NCBI GenBank assembly: GCA_946631855.1
Contig: CAMPAL010000008.1
Span: 1-42,553, forward strand
Direction: 5' to 3'
Length of the DNA stretch: 42,553 nt
DNA from: an uncultured Treponema sp.
GTDB lineage: Bacteria; Spirochaetota; Spirochaetia; Treponematales; Treponemataceae
A program made the position numbers and the translations under genes. Positions 24,281 to 32,853 of the stretch are shown here, one piece after another. The notes below the pieces were generated by a model, which worked only from the letters and a program-made list of their open reading frames with translations, ran no database searches and was not told where the DNA came from. How positions within the stretch are numbered: the stretch's first letter is position 1; each line of letters opens with the position of its first letter.

Positions 24281-24294
24281 TCTATAAAAATAGA
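24281..24294. promoter_or_regulatory. Possible operator upstream of the beta-glucosidase
   Basis: TCTAT-AAAA-ATAGA is a 14-bp inverted repeat about 90 bases before the start. It is AT-rich and could occur by chance. It does not match the other operators in the window. Confidence 0.25.
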
Positions 24295-24381
24295 CTTTTT
24301 GACTTTTTTCATTTTTTTGCCTGCATTATTATATATGCTTAGTTAATTATGTCTAAAACTTATATTTTATCGGGGTTTAAA

Positions 24382-27165
24382 ATGAAAAAGACTTTAGACT
24401 GGAAAGAGTACGAAAAAAAAGCTATTCAAGCTATTGCAGAAGGATGTGTTCTTTTAAAGAATGACAACAATGCACTGCCTTTACAAAAAGGTGCAAAAGT
24501 TTCTGTTTTTGGGCGCATCCAATCATCATATTATAAAAGTGGAACTGGTTCTGGAGGAATGGTAAACGTTTCAAAAGTTTACAACATTGTAGAAGGACTG
24601 GAAGAATCAGGATTTGTATCCATCAACAAAAATCTTCAGGAAATTTATTCTAAATGGGAAGAAGAAAATCCTTATGACGAAGGAATTGGCTGGGGACATG
24701 AACGATGGAGTCAGGATGAAATGCCTCTGACCGAACAGATTGTAGAAACAGCCGCCGCAGAAAGCGATCTTGCCCTTATCATAATTGGTCGTACAGCAGG
24801 TGAAGACAAAGACAACAAAAATGAAGAAGGGGCTTACAAACTTACAGCAGCCGAAAATGATATGCTTGCCAAAGTAAGAAAGGGCTTCAAAACTGTCATT
24901 GTACTTTTGAATGTTGGAAACATAATTGATATGTCTTTTGTTGAAAAATACAATCCGGATGCAGTTATGTATGTATGGCAGGGAGGAATGCTTGGAGGAT
25001 TGGGAACAGCTCAGGTTCTTACCGGAAAAGTTTCTCCATGCGGAAAACTGACTGACACCATTGCAAAAGACATTTCTGATTATCCATCTGACAAAAACTT
25101 TGGAAATCCTGAAAAAAATGTTTATCAGGAAGATATTTTTGTCGGCTATCGTTATTTTGAAACTTTTGCAAAAGATAAAGTTCTCTATCCATTTGGATTT
25201 GGACTTTCTTACACCACCTTCGAACTTTCTGCCCTTCATTCAGAAAACAACTGTGAAAATCAAAATTTATTAATCGACATAAAAGTTGAAAACACCGGTT
25301 GTACTGAAGGAAAAGAAGTTGTTCAGATTTACATTGAAGCACCAAACGGAAAACTGGGAAAAGCTTCAAGAGTTCTGTGTGCTTTCGATAAAACATCAAG
25401 CTTAAAAGCAAACGAGACTGAAAATCTTTCTTTCAAAATCCCATATTATTCTTTTGCATCTTATGATGATTCTGGAGTATGCGGTCATAAATCTGCATGG
25501 ATTCTTGAAGAAGGAACATATTCTGTATATGCAGGAAGCGATGTTCGTTCTGCAAAGAAGTTAATGGACTTTAAGCTGGATGAACTTTTAATCCTCCGCC
25601 AGAGTGAAGAAGCCCTGGCTCCTGTAGAAAGTTTTGAACGTTTCCACAACAAGGGAAATGCAGAACTGGTTTATGAACCAGTACCTTTAAGAAGCAAAAC
25701 AATGGCAAGCCGTCGTGCAGAAAGAATTCCAACTGAAATTCCATCAAATTATAATTCAAACTACAAACTGGAAGATGTAATTTCTGGAAAATGCAGCATT
25801 GAAAACTTTGTAGCTCAATTTACCGACGAAGATTTAGCCTGCATAGTACGCGGAGAAGGAATGGGCTCAAGTCTTGTTACTCCGGGAACAGCATCTGCTT
25901 ATGGTGGAGTTTCACCACGCCTCAGAGAAAAATTCGGAATTGCAGCTGTTTGTTGTGATGACGGTCCTTCTGGAATGAGAATTGACTCCGGAATGAAAGC
26001 CTTTTCTCTTCCAAACGGAACTTCCCTCGCCTGCACATTTAACCGAAAACTGGTGGAAGAACTTTACACCTTTACCGGAATGGAAATGAAAACTAACAAG
26101 GTTGATAACCTGCTTGGACCTGGAATGAACATTCACAGACATCCTCTAAACGGCCGAAACTTTGAATATTTTTCAGAAGACCCATACCTTACAGGAGAAA
26201 TAGGAAAATCTGTTCTCAAAGGACTTCAGTCAGAAGGCGTTACAGGAACTATCAAACACTTCTGCGGAAACAATCAGGAAACAAATCGCCGTGCTCACAA
26301 TTCTGTTATTTCTGAAAGAGCCCTGCGTGAAATCTATCTAAAAGGATTCGAAATTGCTGTAAAAGCTAATGCAGATTCTGTCATGACTACATACGGAATG
26401 GTCAACGGAGTTTATACTGCCGGCGCTTATGATTTGAACACAACAATTCTGAGAAAAGACTGGGGCTTCAACGGTATTGTTATGACAGACTGGTGGGCTA
26501 CTATCAGCGAAGAAAACCTTCCGGAAAATCAGCATAACTTTGCAGGAATGATAAAAGCACAGAACGACCTTTATATGTGCTGTTCTTCGGGTGCAGAAAA
26601 CAAGGATGGTGATAACACTCTCGAAGCCTTAAAAGACGGCCGCCTTACAAAAGCAGAACTTCAGCGAAGTGCAATAAATATCTGCTGCCAGGTAGCAAAA
26701 ACCGAAGCTATGAAACGCCTTCTTGGAACTGCAGATACAATTGAAATTCTGAACCGTCCAAAAAATCCTGATGATATAAACATGGATGACATAGAATTTG
26801 TAGTTTTAAGCAAAGATAAAGAACTTGAACTCGATATGACTTACCAGGAATCTAAGGCAAATACAAATTACACCCTGGCATTCGATGTTTCAGATTTAGG
26901 AACTTATGAAATTTCAATTACAGGAAGTTCGAACCTTGGTGAACTTGCTCAGATTCCTCTTACAATTTTCTTCCAGGGCTTCCCGGTTGCAAGTTTTACC
27001 TTTAACGGAACTGGCGGAAAAGATGTTACAATAACTAAAAAAATGGTCTTCCCAACAAGGTTCTGTGTAAGCAGACTTTACGTTGCTTCAAACGGTTTAA
27101 ACTTAAAATCAGTTAAGCTTAAATACCTGAATGACCATGCAAGCTTTGCAGATTTAGGATTGTAA
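24382..27165 (+). CDS. Beta-glucosidase, GH3, with permuted domain order
   Basis: About 927 residues, no signal peptide, so probably cytoplasmic; it removes terminal glucose (or a related sugar) from imported oligosaccharides. The order is reversed relative to most GH3 enzymes. The C-type domain comes first (LLKNDNNALPLQKGAKVSVFG, about 15-280, with RYFETFAKDKVLYPFGFGLSY), then a fibronectin-III-like domain (about 290-390). The TIM-barrel follows, with LLGPGMNIHRHPLNGRNFEY, KHFCGNNQETNRR and the nucleophile aspartate in VMTDWW (D703). This order is known in Ruminococcus and Butyrivibrio beta-glucosidases. ATG 24382 has GGGG 7 bases upstream; ATG 24349 has no ribosome site. Confidence 0.93.
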   Translation: MKKTLDWKEYEKKAIQAIAEGCVLLKNDNNALPLQKGAKVSVFGRIQSSYYKSGTGSGGMVNVSKVYNIVEGLEESGFVSINKNLQEIYSKWEEENPYDEGIGWGHERWSQDEMPLTEQIVETAAAESDLALIIIGRTAGEDKDNKNEEGAYKLTAAENDMLAKVRKGFKTVIVLLNVGNIIDMSFVEKYNPDAVMYVWQGGMLGGLGTAQVLTGKVSPCGKLTDTIAKDISDYPSDKNFGNPEKNVYQEDIFVGYRYFETFAKDKVLYPFGFGLSYTTFELSALHSENNCENQNLLIDIKVENTGCTEGKEVVQIYIEAPNGKLGKASRVLCAFDKTSSLKANETENLSFKIPYYSFASYDDSGVCGHKSAWILEEGTYSVYAGSDVRSAKKLMDFKLDELLILRQSEEALAPVESFERFHNKGNAELVYEPVPLRSKTMASRRAERIPTEIPSNYNSNYKLEDVISGKCSIENFVAQFTDEDLACIVRGEGMGSSLVTPGTASAYGGVSPRLREKFGIAAVCCDDGPSGMRIDSGMKAFSLPNGTSLACTFNRKLVEELYTFTGMEMKTNKVDNLLGPGMNIHRHPLNGRNFEYFSEDPYLTGEIGKSVLKGLQSEGVTGTIKHFCGNNQETNRRAHNSVISERALREIYLKGFEIAVKANADSVMTTYGMVNGVYTAGAYDLNTTILRKDWGFNGIVMTDWWATISEENLPENQHNFAGMIKAQNDLYMCCSSGAENKDGDNTLEALKDGRLTKAELQRSAINICCQVAKTEAMKRLLGTADTIEILNRPKNPDDINMDDIEFVVLSKDKELELDMTYQESKANTNYTLAFDVSDLGTYEISITGSSNLGELAQIPLTIFFQGFPVASFTFNGTGGKDVTITKKMVFPTRFCVSRLYVASNGLNLKSVKLKYLNDHASFADLGL

Positions 27166-27178
27166 TTTCAGCAAAAAT

Positions 27179-27234
27179 ACGTCGAATCAAGGCACGCTCA
27201 CGCTTAAAGCCTTGACTTCGCCGTTTTTAGGTTT
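27179..27234. repeat. Hairpin-containing direct repeat, copy A
   Basis: About 56 bp, starting ACGTCGAATCAAGGC and ending CGCCGTTTTTAGGTTT. Near-identical to 27273-27329 (a few substitutions and one extra base). Within it TCAAGGC pairs with GCCTTGA. It lies between convergent genes. Confidence 0.75.
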
Positions 27235-27239
27235 TTTAA

Positions 27240-27261
27240 GCACTTTTTGCGAAGCAAAAAT
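27240..27261. repeat. Short hairpin repeat between copies A and B
   Basis: TTTTTGC-GAA-GCAAAAA preceded by GCAC. It matches the reverse complement of 6994-7015 with two differences, both in the loop. Confidence 0.5.
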
Positions 27262-27272
27262 GCGTAAATATT

Positions 27273-27329
27273 ACGTCGAGTCAAGGCACGCGTACGCTTA
27301 AAGCCTTGACTTCGCCGTTTTTAGGGTTT
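27273..27329. repeat. Hairpin-containing direct repeat, copy B
   Basis: About 57 bp, starting ACGTCGAGTCAAGGC. GTCAAGGC (8 bp) pairs with GCCTTGAC, extended to about 11 pairs by CGA/TTCG with a bulge. GGGTTT-GTAAT-AAACCC directly after it forms a further hairpin up to the beta-galactosidase stop. Confidence 0.75.
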
Positions 27330-27339
27330 GTAATAAACC

Positions 27340-29166
27340 CTAAATCCATCTCATCGAATCAATTAAACTGATTGTCGAAGAACGTTTTCCTTCTGTTTCA
27401 AAAATAATAATTTCATTTTTTCCAGAATGCAGCAAAGGCCCCGGAATATAAAGACTTAACTGAGGTCCAATTTCCCAGAATCGCCCGATATTAAATCCGT
27501 TCACCCAGACACAGCCTTTTCCCCAGCCTGCAAAATCAAGGAAAGTATCACAATAAACATTTTCAGCAAGGTCTAAATCAAACTCAAACTTAAAAAATGC
27601 AGGATTAGAACCAGTCTTTTCTTTCCATACAGCCTTATCTTCCAGAAGTTTCATCTGTTCTTCATCAAGCGGCAGATTAAAAATTTCCCAGTTATAATGT
27701 CCATGTGTATTTACAAGAACCTCTTCACTAATTCCTTTTTTCTGGTCTTCCAGTTTATGACCAAAATTTACACGTCCCATATTTTCAACCAGAAAATCCA
27801 GTCTTGCCCCCTCTTTTGAATTCAATTTCCAGGTTTTACCTTCTTTAAAAGTTAGAGGCCAGTGTCCAGACTGTTCACTGCAAATTTCCTTATCAAATGC
27901 GGTAAAGACTTTTTTTTCATCACTGAAAGCCAGAACTCTATCCACACATTTTTTAAATACAAGGGATGATGCTGACACATCAGATTTCATAAAAGAACGG
28001 TACAAAATATAACCGGTAGACTGACCTGCCTCTTCCATTGAAAGAGGAACAACCGACTTTTTCGCAACAGAAATTTTTTCAAGATTTTCAAAAAGATCTG
28101 CACAAGATGACCACTTTATCTTTCCGAAACTCTTTTTTTCAATTCTGGTGGAAAAATTTACATCAGAAACTGCCGAATCTCCAAGATTTTTCTTTATTAT
28201 TTCACGGAAGACCTGATATTTTTTAGTCATCTGTCCATCTTCAGACAAAGGGGCATCATAATCATAAGAAGTGGTATCTGGGGTGAGTTTTCCATAATAA
28301 TTTGAGCCGTTCATAAAGCCAAAATTAGTACCACCATGGAACATATAAATATTGATATTATGACCATTCTTTATTACATAATCATAATCAAGTTTATTTA
28401 TTGTGAGTTTGGAACTCTTTTTCTTTTTATTTCCCCAGGCATCAAACCAGCCAGCCCAGAATTCCATGTTCATAAGAGGCTTGTTTTCAGGCATCATTTT
28501 TTTCATCTGACTGAACTGCCACTGACAGGCTGATCCAAAATTTCCTGTCGGCAAAACTCCATCCACCTGACCTGCGGTAAAAACATCTTTTGACCATGGT
28601 CCATCAGAAGTAACAAAAGGAACTGTAATTCCATTATCTATCATCAGTTTTTCAATATATTCCAGATAAGCAGTATCATCCCCATAATAACCGTACTCAT
28701 TTTCAATCTGCATAAGGATGATTTTTCCACCATTGTCAATTTGATACGGAACCAGTTTTGGAATTAATACATCATAAAAATCTTTTACATGCTTAAGATA
28801 AGGTTCATAAGAACAGCGGAGTTTCATTCCAGGTTCAGCAAGCAGCCAGGCAGGCAATCCACCCCATTCCCATTCTGCACAAATGTATGGAGATGGACGA
28901 ATGATGATATATAGTCCAAGTTCCTGGGCAATTTCAATAAATTTGAATACGTTATGAATGCCCTCCCAATTGTAAGAACCTTTTTTCTCCTCGTGAAAAT
29001 TCCATGGAATATAAGTTTCTACAGTATTACAACCCATATTCTTTAACTTTTCCAGACGGTCCCGCCAATATTCAGGAACTACACGAAAATAATGGATTGA
29101 GCCCGAAATGATTTGAAGGGGCTGTTCATCAATATAAAATTTCTCTTTAATTTGGCATCTGCTCAT
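27340..29166 (-). CDS. Beta-galactosidase, GH35
   Basis: About 608 residues, no signal peptide, so probably cytoplasmic; hydrolyses terminal beta-galactosides. GH35 marks: ISGSIHYFRVVPEYWRDRL, CNTVETYIPWNFHE, RPSPYICAEWEWGGLPAWLL, the acid/base glutamate in IENEYG (E157) and the nucleophile in NMEFWAGW (E235). The C-terminal half has jelly-roll-like modules (WVNGFNIGRFWEIGPQLSLYIPG trimmed). ATG 29166 has AGGAG 5 bases upstream; the frame reaches a GTG at 29196 inside the operator. The 17-bp operator at 29179-29195 is shared with the outer-membrane protein gene at 39420. Confidence 0.95.
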   Translation of the reverse strand: MSRCQIKEKFYIDEQPLQIISGSIHYFRVVPEYWRDRLEKLKNMGCNTVETYIPWNFHEEKKGSYNWEGIHNVFKFIEIAQELGLYIIIRPSPYICAEWEWGGLPAWLLAEPGMKLRCSYEPYLKHVKDFYDVLIPKLVPYQIDNGGKIILMQIENEYGYYGDDTAYLEYIEKLMIDNGITVPFVTSDGPWSKDVFTAGQVDGVLPTGNFGSACQWQFSQMKKMMPENKPLMNMEFWAGWFDAWGNKKKKSSKLTINKLDYDYVIKNGHNINIYMFHGGTNFGFMNGSNYYGKLTPDTTSYDYDAPLSEDGQMTKKYQVFREIIKKNLGDSAVSDVNFSTRIEKKSFGKIKWSSCADLFENLEKISVAKKSVVPLSMEEAGQSTGYILYRSFMKSDVSASSLVFKKCVDRVLAFSDEKKVFTAFDKEICSEQSGHWPLTFKEGKTWKLNSKEGARLDFLVENMGRVNFGHKLEDQKKGISEEVLVNTHGHYNWEIFNLPLDEEQMKLLEDKAVWKEKTGSNPAFFKFEFDLDLAENVYCDTFLDFAGWGKGCVWVNGFNIGRFWEIGPQLSLYIPGPLLHSGKNEIIIFETEGKRSSTISLIDSMRWI

Positions 29167-29178
29167 GGGAACTCCTAT

Positions 29179-29195
29179 TGATAGTAATACTATCA
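29179..29195. promoter_or_regulatory. Operator of the beta-galactosidase gene (TGATAGT-N3-ACTATCA)
   Basis: TGATAGTAATACTATCA is a 7-bp inverted repeat with a 3-base spacer. On the minus strand a promoter TTTGCA (29210-29215), 17 bases, TAGTAT (29187-29192) puts the -10 box inside it, so binding should repress. The same element, with one base changed in the spacer, stands at 39375-39391. Confidence 0.75.
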
Positions 29196-29231
29196 CACCC
29201 TGCTAATTTTGCAAACAAATAAATGTTAAAT

Positions 29232-29273
29232 AAAAAAGACTGTCCTCAGGAATCAAATCCTTACTGACAGTCC
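29232..29273 (-). terminator. Terminator of the rubredoxin gene
   Basis: Arms GACTGTC (29238-29244) and GACAGTC (29266-29272), with AGGA/TCCT pairing inside the loop. On the minus strand a TTTTTT tract follows. The arm sequence matches the galK terminator. Confidence 0.75.
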
Positions 29274-29303
29274 TTCATCTTCTGTTGTTAATTTCTTGTA
29301 AGA

Positions 29304-29465
29304 TTACTCAGGTATAAATTTGTCCTTGCCAGCACCGCATTCAGGACATTTGTATGTAGCTGGGACATCACTCCATGCAGTTCCAGGAGCTACATTGTTT
29401 TTAGCATCTCCTTCATCTTTATCATAAACGTGTCCACAATTATCACATTGCATTCTTTCTACCAT
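29304..29465 (-). CDS. Rubredoxin
   Basis: 53-residue electron carrier with one iron bound by four cysteines: CDNCG (C7, C10) and CPECG (C40, C43), with the usual spacing, the aromatic VYD after the first pair and the family ending KDKFIPE. AGGTGA stands 6 bases before ATG 29465. It has its own promoter and terminator, so it is monocistronic. In anaerobic bacteria rubredoxin often feeds electrons to oxygen- or peroxide-detoxifying enzymes; its partner here is unknown. Confidence 0.95.
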   Translation of the reverse strand: MVERMQCDNCGHVYDKDEGDAKNNVAPGTAWSDVPATYKCPECGAGKDKFIPE

Positions 29466-29496
29466 GATTCACCTCGCCGTCTTAAAATTTAAAATT

Positions 29497-29524
29497 ATTA
29501 TATCACGTAAAAACCAAATAACAA
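29497..29524 (-). promoter_or_regulatory. Rubredoxin promoter
   Basis: On the minus strand, TTGTTA (29519-29524), a 16-base spacer and TATAAT (29497-29502), about 30 bases before the start. Confidence 0.65.
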
Positions 29525-29550
29525 CTAAAAATTTACTCTATAAAGAAAAA

Positions 29551-31191
29551 TTAATCCTGACGCATAGAAGCAAAAGGATCCACAGTTCTATACATTTCAC
29601 GGAGTTTTGGTTTTTCAATTTTTCCAGTTGCATTTCTTGGAACTGACGCAAAAATGATTTTTTTAGGTCTCTTATATTTTGGCAATTCCATACAAAACTG
29701 ATTTACATCATCTTCCGAACAGGAAACCCCTGGTTTTAATTCAATGATTGCAGCGGCAATTTCACCAAGTCTCTGATCAGCAAGCCCTATGACAGCAACA
29801 TCTTTAATCTGAGGCATTTTGCTAAGGAAGTCTTCAATCTGAACAGGATAAAGGTTTTCACCACCGGTAATAATTACATCCTTTTTACGGTCTACCAGAT
29901 AAATAAATCCATCTGAATCCTGCATAGCCATATCACCGGTGTAAAGCCAGCCTTCCTTATCAAGAACTTCTGCAGTTGCGTCAGGATTTTTATAGTACTC
30001 AACCATAACGCCTGGTCCTCTTACAGCAAGTTCTCCAACATCACCCTTTTTTACATCCTGATGTTTTTCATCAACAATACGAACTTCCCAGCCATAACCT
30101 GGAATACCAATTGCACCAATTTTATTGTCATGACCAACACCAAGGTGAACACAACCAGGTCCAATAGATTCAGAAAGTCCATAGTTTGTATCATAATCGT
30201 GATGAGGGAAGTACTTTTTCCAGTCTTCAATAAGTTTCTTTGGAACAGGCTGAGCACCAATATGCATTAAACGCCACTGATCCAGTTTGTAAGCCTTCAA
30301 ATCTACATCACCACGTTCAATTGCCACCAGAATATCCTGAGCCCAAGGTACAAGCAGCCAGACGATAGTACATTTTTCATCACTAACTGCCTTAAGAATG
30401 ATTTCAGGTTTTGTTCCGCGGAGTAAAACAGCCTTTCCACCACTAATTAAAGAACCAAACCAGTGCATTTTAGCTCCAGTATGATAAAGAGGTGGAATAC
30501 ACAAGAATACATCATCCTTTGTCTGACCATGATGATTTTGTTCTACAGCGGCAGAATGCATCAAAGCCTTATGCTTGTGCAAAATTGCCTTTGGAAAACC
30601 AGTTGTTCCAGAAGAAAAATAAATTGCCCCGTAATCTTCATCTGAAATTTCTATATTTGGATTTTCAGAGGAATAATTCATTACAGACATTACATAACTT
30701 TCAGAAAAAGATGGCTGCAGACCTTCTCCAACGTAAATTAAAAGGCGGTGAGCCATAATTTTTTCAGAAATTGTTTCCAGACGACCAATAAATTCAGGTC
30801 CAAAGAAAAGAACATCAATATCTGCAAGATTAAGACAATATTCAATTTCATCAGAAGCATAGCGGAAGTTTAACGGAACGGCCAAAGCACCTGTCTTTAA
30901 AATTCCAAAATAAATTGGAAGCCATTCAAGACAGTTCATCATCAAAATTCCAACTTTATCACCCTTGCGAACTCCACGTTCCAGAAGGAAATGGGCACAG
31001 CGGTTAGCCTTTTCGTTAAAAATTCTCCAGCTTATTTCACGACGGTATGGAAGATTAGGTTCCGGCTGAGTTAAATCAAACTCTTTCCAGGTAATACGAC
31101 GGTTATCTCTAACTTCGGGATTCAATTCGACAAGAGCACAATCGTTTCCAAATTCTACAGCATTACGCTCCAGGTATTTTGTAATAGGCAT
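29551..31191 (-). CDS. AMP-dependent acyl-CoA synthetase/ligase
   Basis: ANL-superfamily enzyme of 546 residues that activates a carboxylic (probably fatty) acid through an acyl-AMP to acyl-CoA. Marks: the P-loop YFSSGTTGFPKAILHKHK, NYGLSESIG, GWLYTGDMAMQDSDGFIYLVDR with the hinge KKDVIITGGENLYPVQIED, and the catalytic lysine in NATGKIEKPKLRE near the C-terminus. The N-terminus carries an extra insertion of about 25 residues (PEVRDNRRITWKEFDLTQPE) before the canonical start. AAGGA precedes the ATG. A TATAAT lies at 31227-31232 upstream. The substrate is not determined. Confidence 0.9.
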   Translation of the reverse strand: MPITKYLERNAVEFGNDCALVELNPEVRDNRRITWKEFDLTQPEPNLPYRREISWRIFNEKANRCAHFLLERGVRKGDKVGILMMNCLEWLPIYFGILKTGALAVPLNFRYASDEIEYCLNLADIDVLFFGPEFIGRLETISEKIMAHRLLIYVGEGLQPSFSESYVMSVMNYSSENPNIEISDEDYGAIYFSSGTTGFPKAILHKHKALMHSAAVEQNHHGQTKDDVFLCIPPLYHTGAKMHWFGSLISGGKAVLLRGTKPEIILKAVSDEKCTIVWLLVPWAQDILVAIERGDVDLKAYKLDQWRLMHIGAQPVPKKLIEDWKKYFPHHDYDTNYGLSESIGPGCVHLGVGHDNKIGAIGIPGYGWEVRIVDEKHQDVKKGDVGELAVRGPGVMVEYYKNPDATAEVLDKEGWLYTGDMAMQDSDGFIYLVDRKKDVIITGGENLYPVQIEDFLSKMPQIKDVAVIGLADQRLGEIAAAIIELKPGVSCSEDDVNQFCMELPKYKRPKKIIFASVPRNATGKIEKPKLREMYRTVDPFASMRQD

Positions 31192-31257
31192 AAAACATTC
31201 CTTAAATTATTTTTGATTTAATCTAAATTATAAGGGCAAATCTGAAATTTTAAAAGT

Positions 31258-32652
31258 TTAAGCTTGAAGCTTTTTCAAACTTTCGTGATAGTTTCTCCAC
31301 CACTCAAGTTCTTCTGAATCTGTGTTTGCTTCTGCTGTCTTGAATTCATGATCTATCATATCAATCAAAACTCGAAGCTTTATAACTACCTGAGCAATAC
31401 AAGGTTCAAAATGAATGCCTGAAGCCATACGGAAAAGTTCAATTGCTTCATCAACCGACATAGGATCTTTATAAAGACGCTGACTAATCAAAGCATCAAG
31501 AACATCTGCTGCAGCCATAATTCTGGCAGATAAAGGAATCTCAGTTCCAGCTAAACCTCTTGGATAACCGGTTCCATCCCATTTTTCATGGTGACAGTAA
31601 CACATATCAACGGCAATTTTATTAAAAGCTCCACCTTCAATCGGAGGTAAAAATCCAAGAAGCTTTTTTCCTTCTGCAGGATGACTCTTCATTATTTCAA
31701 ATTCTTCAGGAGTAAATTTACCAATTTTATTCAAAACTCCTTCAGGAACGTGGATTTTTCCAATGTCATGGAGGAAGGCAGCTTCTGTCAAAAGATGAAT
31801 ATTTTCATCTGTAAGTTCATCTACATAATAGCCTTCATCCCTTAATTCTTTTGCAATAATTTCAACATACTTTTGAGTATGAATAACATGCCTTCCGGTA
31901 AACAAATCATGAGAACCAAGACACTTGGCAACAAACTGAATAATTTTATACTGAGTATCAGTAAGTTCCTGGTTTTTCTTAGCAAGCTCTTTATTTTTTA
32001 AATCAAGTTCCTGGTTTTTTTCCTGGAGTTCAGCATTTATTCTGGCAAGTTCGTCAAGTGCATAGTTCAAACGACCTTGAGAACGCACAAGATGTGTAAG
32101 AGTAACATTAGACTTTCTGGTAATTTCTGTTGTTATTAAATAAAGGAAAATACCTTCAATAGAAAAACCAATAATACTGCGTATAAAATAAATAGTTCTG
32201 CTGTTTACACCTTTAGTAACCAGTTCTGCCCTTGCAGAGCCCATCCAGGTTACACCAATAATAAAAATAAAATTTGCAACATTTGTAACTTTAGTCAGAC
32301 GTTTATTATAGTAAAGACAGCTCAACATTGGAGCAAATCCATAAGAAAGGTAAAGGCTGATAACGCCAAAGGATCCCATCATACCAACGAATCCTGCAGC
32401 AGAAATAATGCCAAAATACATTACAAAAAACTGATACTTACCTTTTCGATTGAAAATATAACAGATAAGAGAAGTAATAAGCCCAAAAAAGAAAAGAGAT
32501 GCCGATTCAATATGAGGAATGTGCCAGAGTCCAGCAAGGGTGAGGAAAAAAAAGACGAAAGGAACAAATGTTGCACCAATTAAAACTTTTGTAACAGTTC
32601 TATTGATTCGAACAATGTTATCTTCAAAAAATTCTTCATCCAAATTAGACAA
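31258..32652 (-). CDS. Membrane-bound HD-GYP protein (putative c-di-GMP phosphodiesterase)
   Basis: 464 residues: about six membrane helices in 20-175, a coiled coil with the heptad-like stretch NAELQEKNQELDLKNKEL (206-223), then an HD-GYP domain with HD at 295-296 (FLHDIGKIHVPEGVL) and HHEKWDGTGYPRGL (354-367). All motif residues are intact, so c-di-GMP hydrolysis is likely, with the membrane part as a sensor. There is no GGDEF or receiver domain. The start is TTG 32652 with GAGGT 9 bases upstream. Confidence 0.9.
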   Translation of the reverse strand: MSNLDEEFFEDNIVRINRTVTKVLIGATFVPFVFFFLTLAGLWHIPHIESASLFFFGLITSLICYIFNRKGKYQFFVMYFGIISAAGFVGMMGSFGVISLYLSYGFAPMLSCLYYNKRLTKVTNVANFIFIIGVTWMGSARAELVTKGVNSRTIYFIRSIIGFSIEGIFLYLITTEITRKSNVTLTHLVRSQGRLNYALDELARINAELQEKNQELDLKNKELAKKNQELTDTQYKIIQFVAKCLGSHDLFTGRHVIHTQKYVEIIAKELRDEGYYVDELTDENIHLLTEAAFLHDIGKIHVPEGVLNKIGKFTPEEFEIMKSHPAEGKKLLGFLPPIEGGAFNKIAVDMCYCHHEKWDGTGYPRGLAGTEIPLSARIMAAADVLDALISQRLYKDPMSVDEAIELFRMASGIHFEPCIAQVVIKLRVLIDMIDHEFKTAEANTDSEELEWWRNYHESLKKLQA

Positions 32653-32706
32653 ATTAATCTACCTCACGAAAAAAATTAATAAACTCTACCAGATGAATTG
32701 CTCTTC

Positions 32707-32715
32707 ATTATAACA
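32707..32715 (-). promoter_or_regulatory. Extended -10 promoter of the HD-GYP gene
   Basis: On the minus strand, TGTTATAAT is a perfect -10 with the TGN extension. No convincing -35 lies upstream. The leader is about 48 bases. Confidence 0.5.
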
Positions 32716-32775
32716 TCTTTTTATAAAAAAGAAACGGGAATTTTACCTATTTAAAATTAGAAAAAAAATGCTTTC

Positions 32776-32804
32776 TTGAATTAATGCACTTTCATCTATA
32801 TAAT
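32776..32804 (+). promoter_or_regulatory. Promoter of the hisG operon
   Basis: TTGAAT (32776-32781), a 17-base spacer and TATAAT (32799-32804). The leader of about 43 bases contains a weak CACC/GGTG hairpin; I see no T-box or peptide attenuator. Confidence 0.72.
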
Positions 32805-32853
32805 TAAGAAATTAAAGACAATCACCCTTGCCGGTGAAAGATGGAGAAAAAAT

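Noticed and set aside
24607-25239. A 210-codon open frame on the minus strand opposite the beta-glucosidase
   Set aside because: It is Phe/Cys/Lys-rich with no domain, no ribosome site and lies wholly opposite a well-supported GH3 enzyme; it is a shadow of that codon use.
27179-27329. A CRISPR array
   Set aside because: Only two repeats, each with extended internal pairing, a spacer of about 38 bases that is itself a hairpin repeat found elsewhere, and no cas genes nearby.
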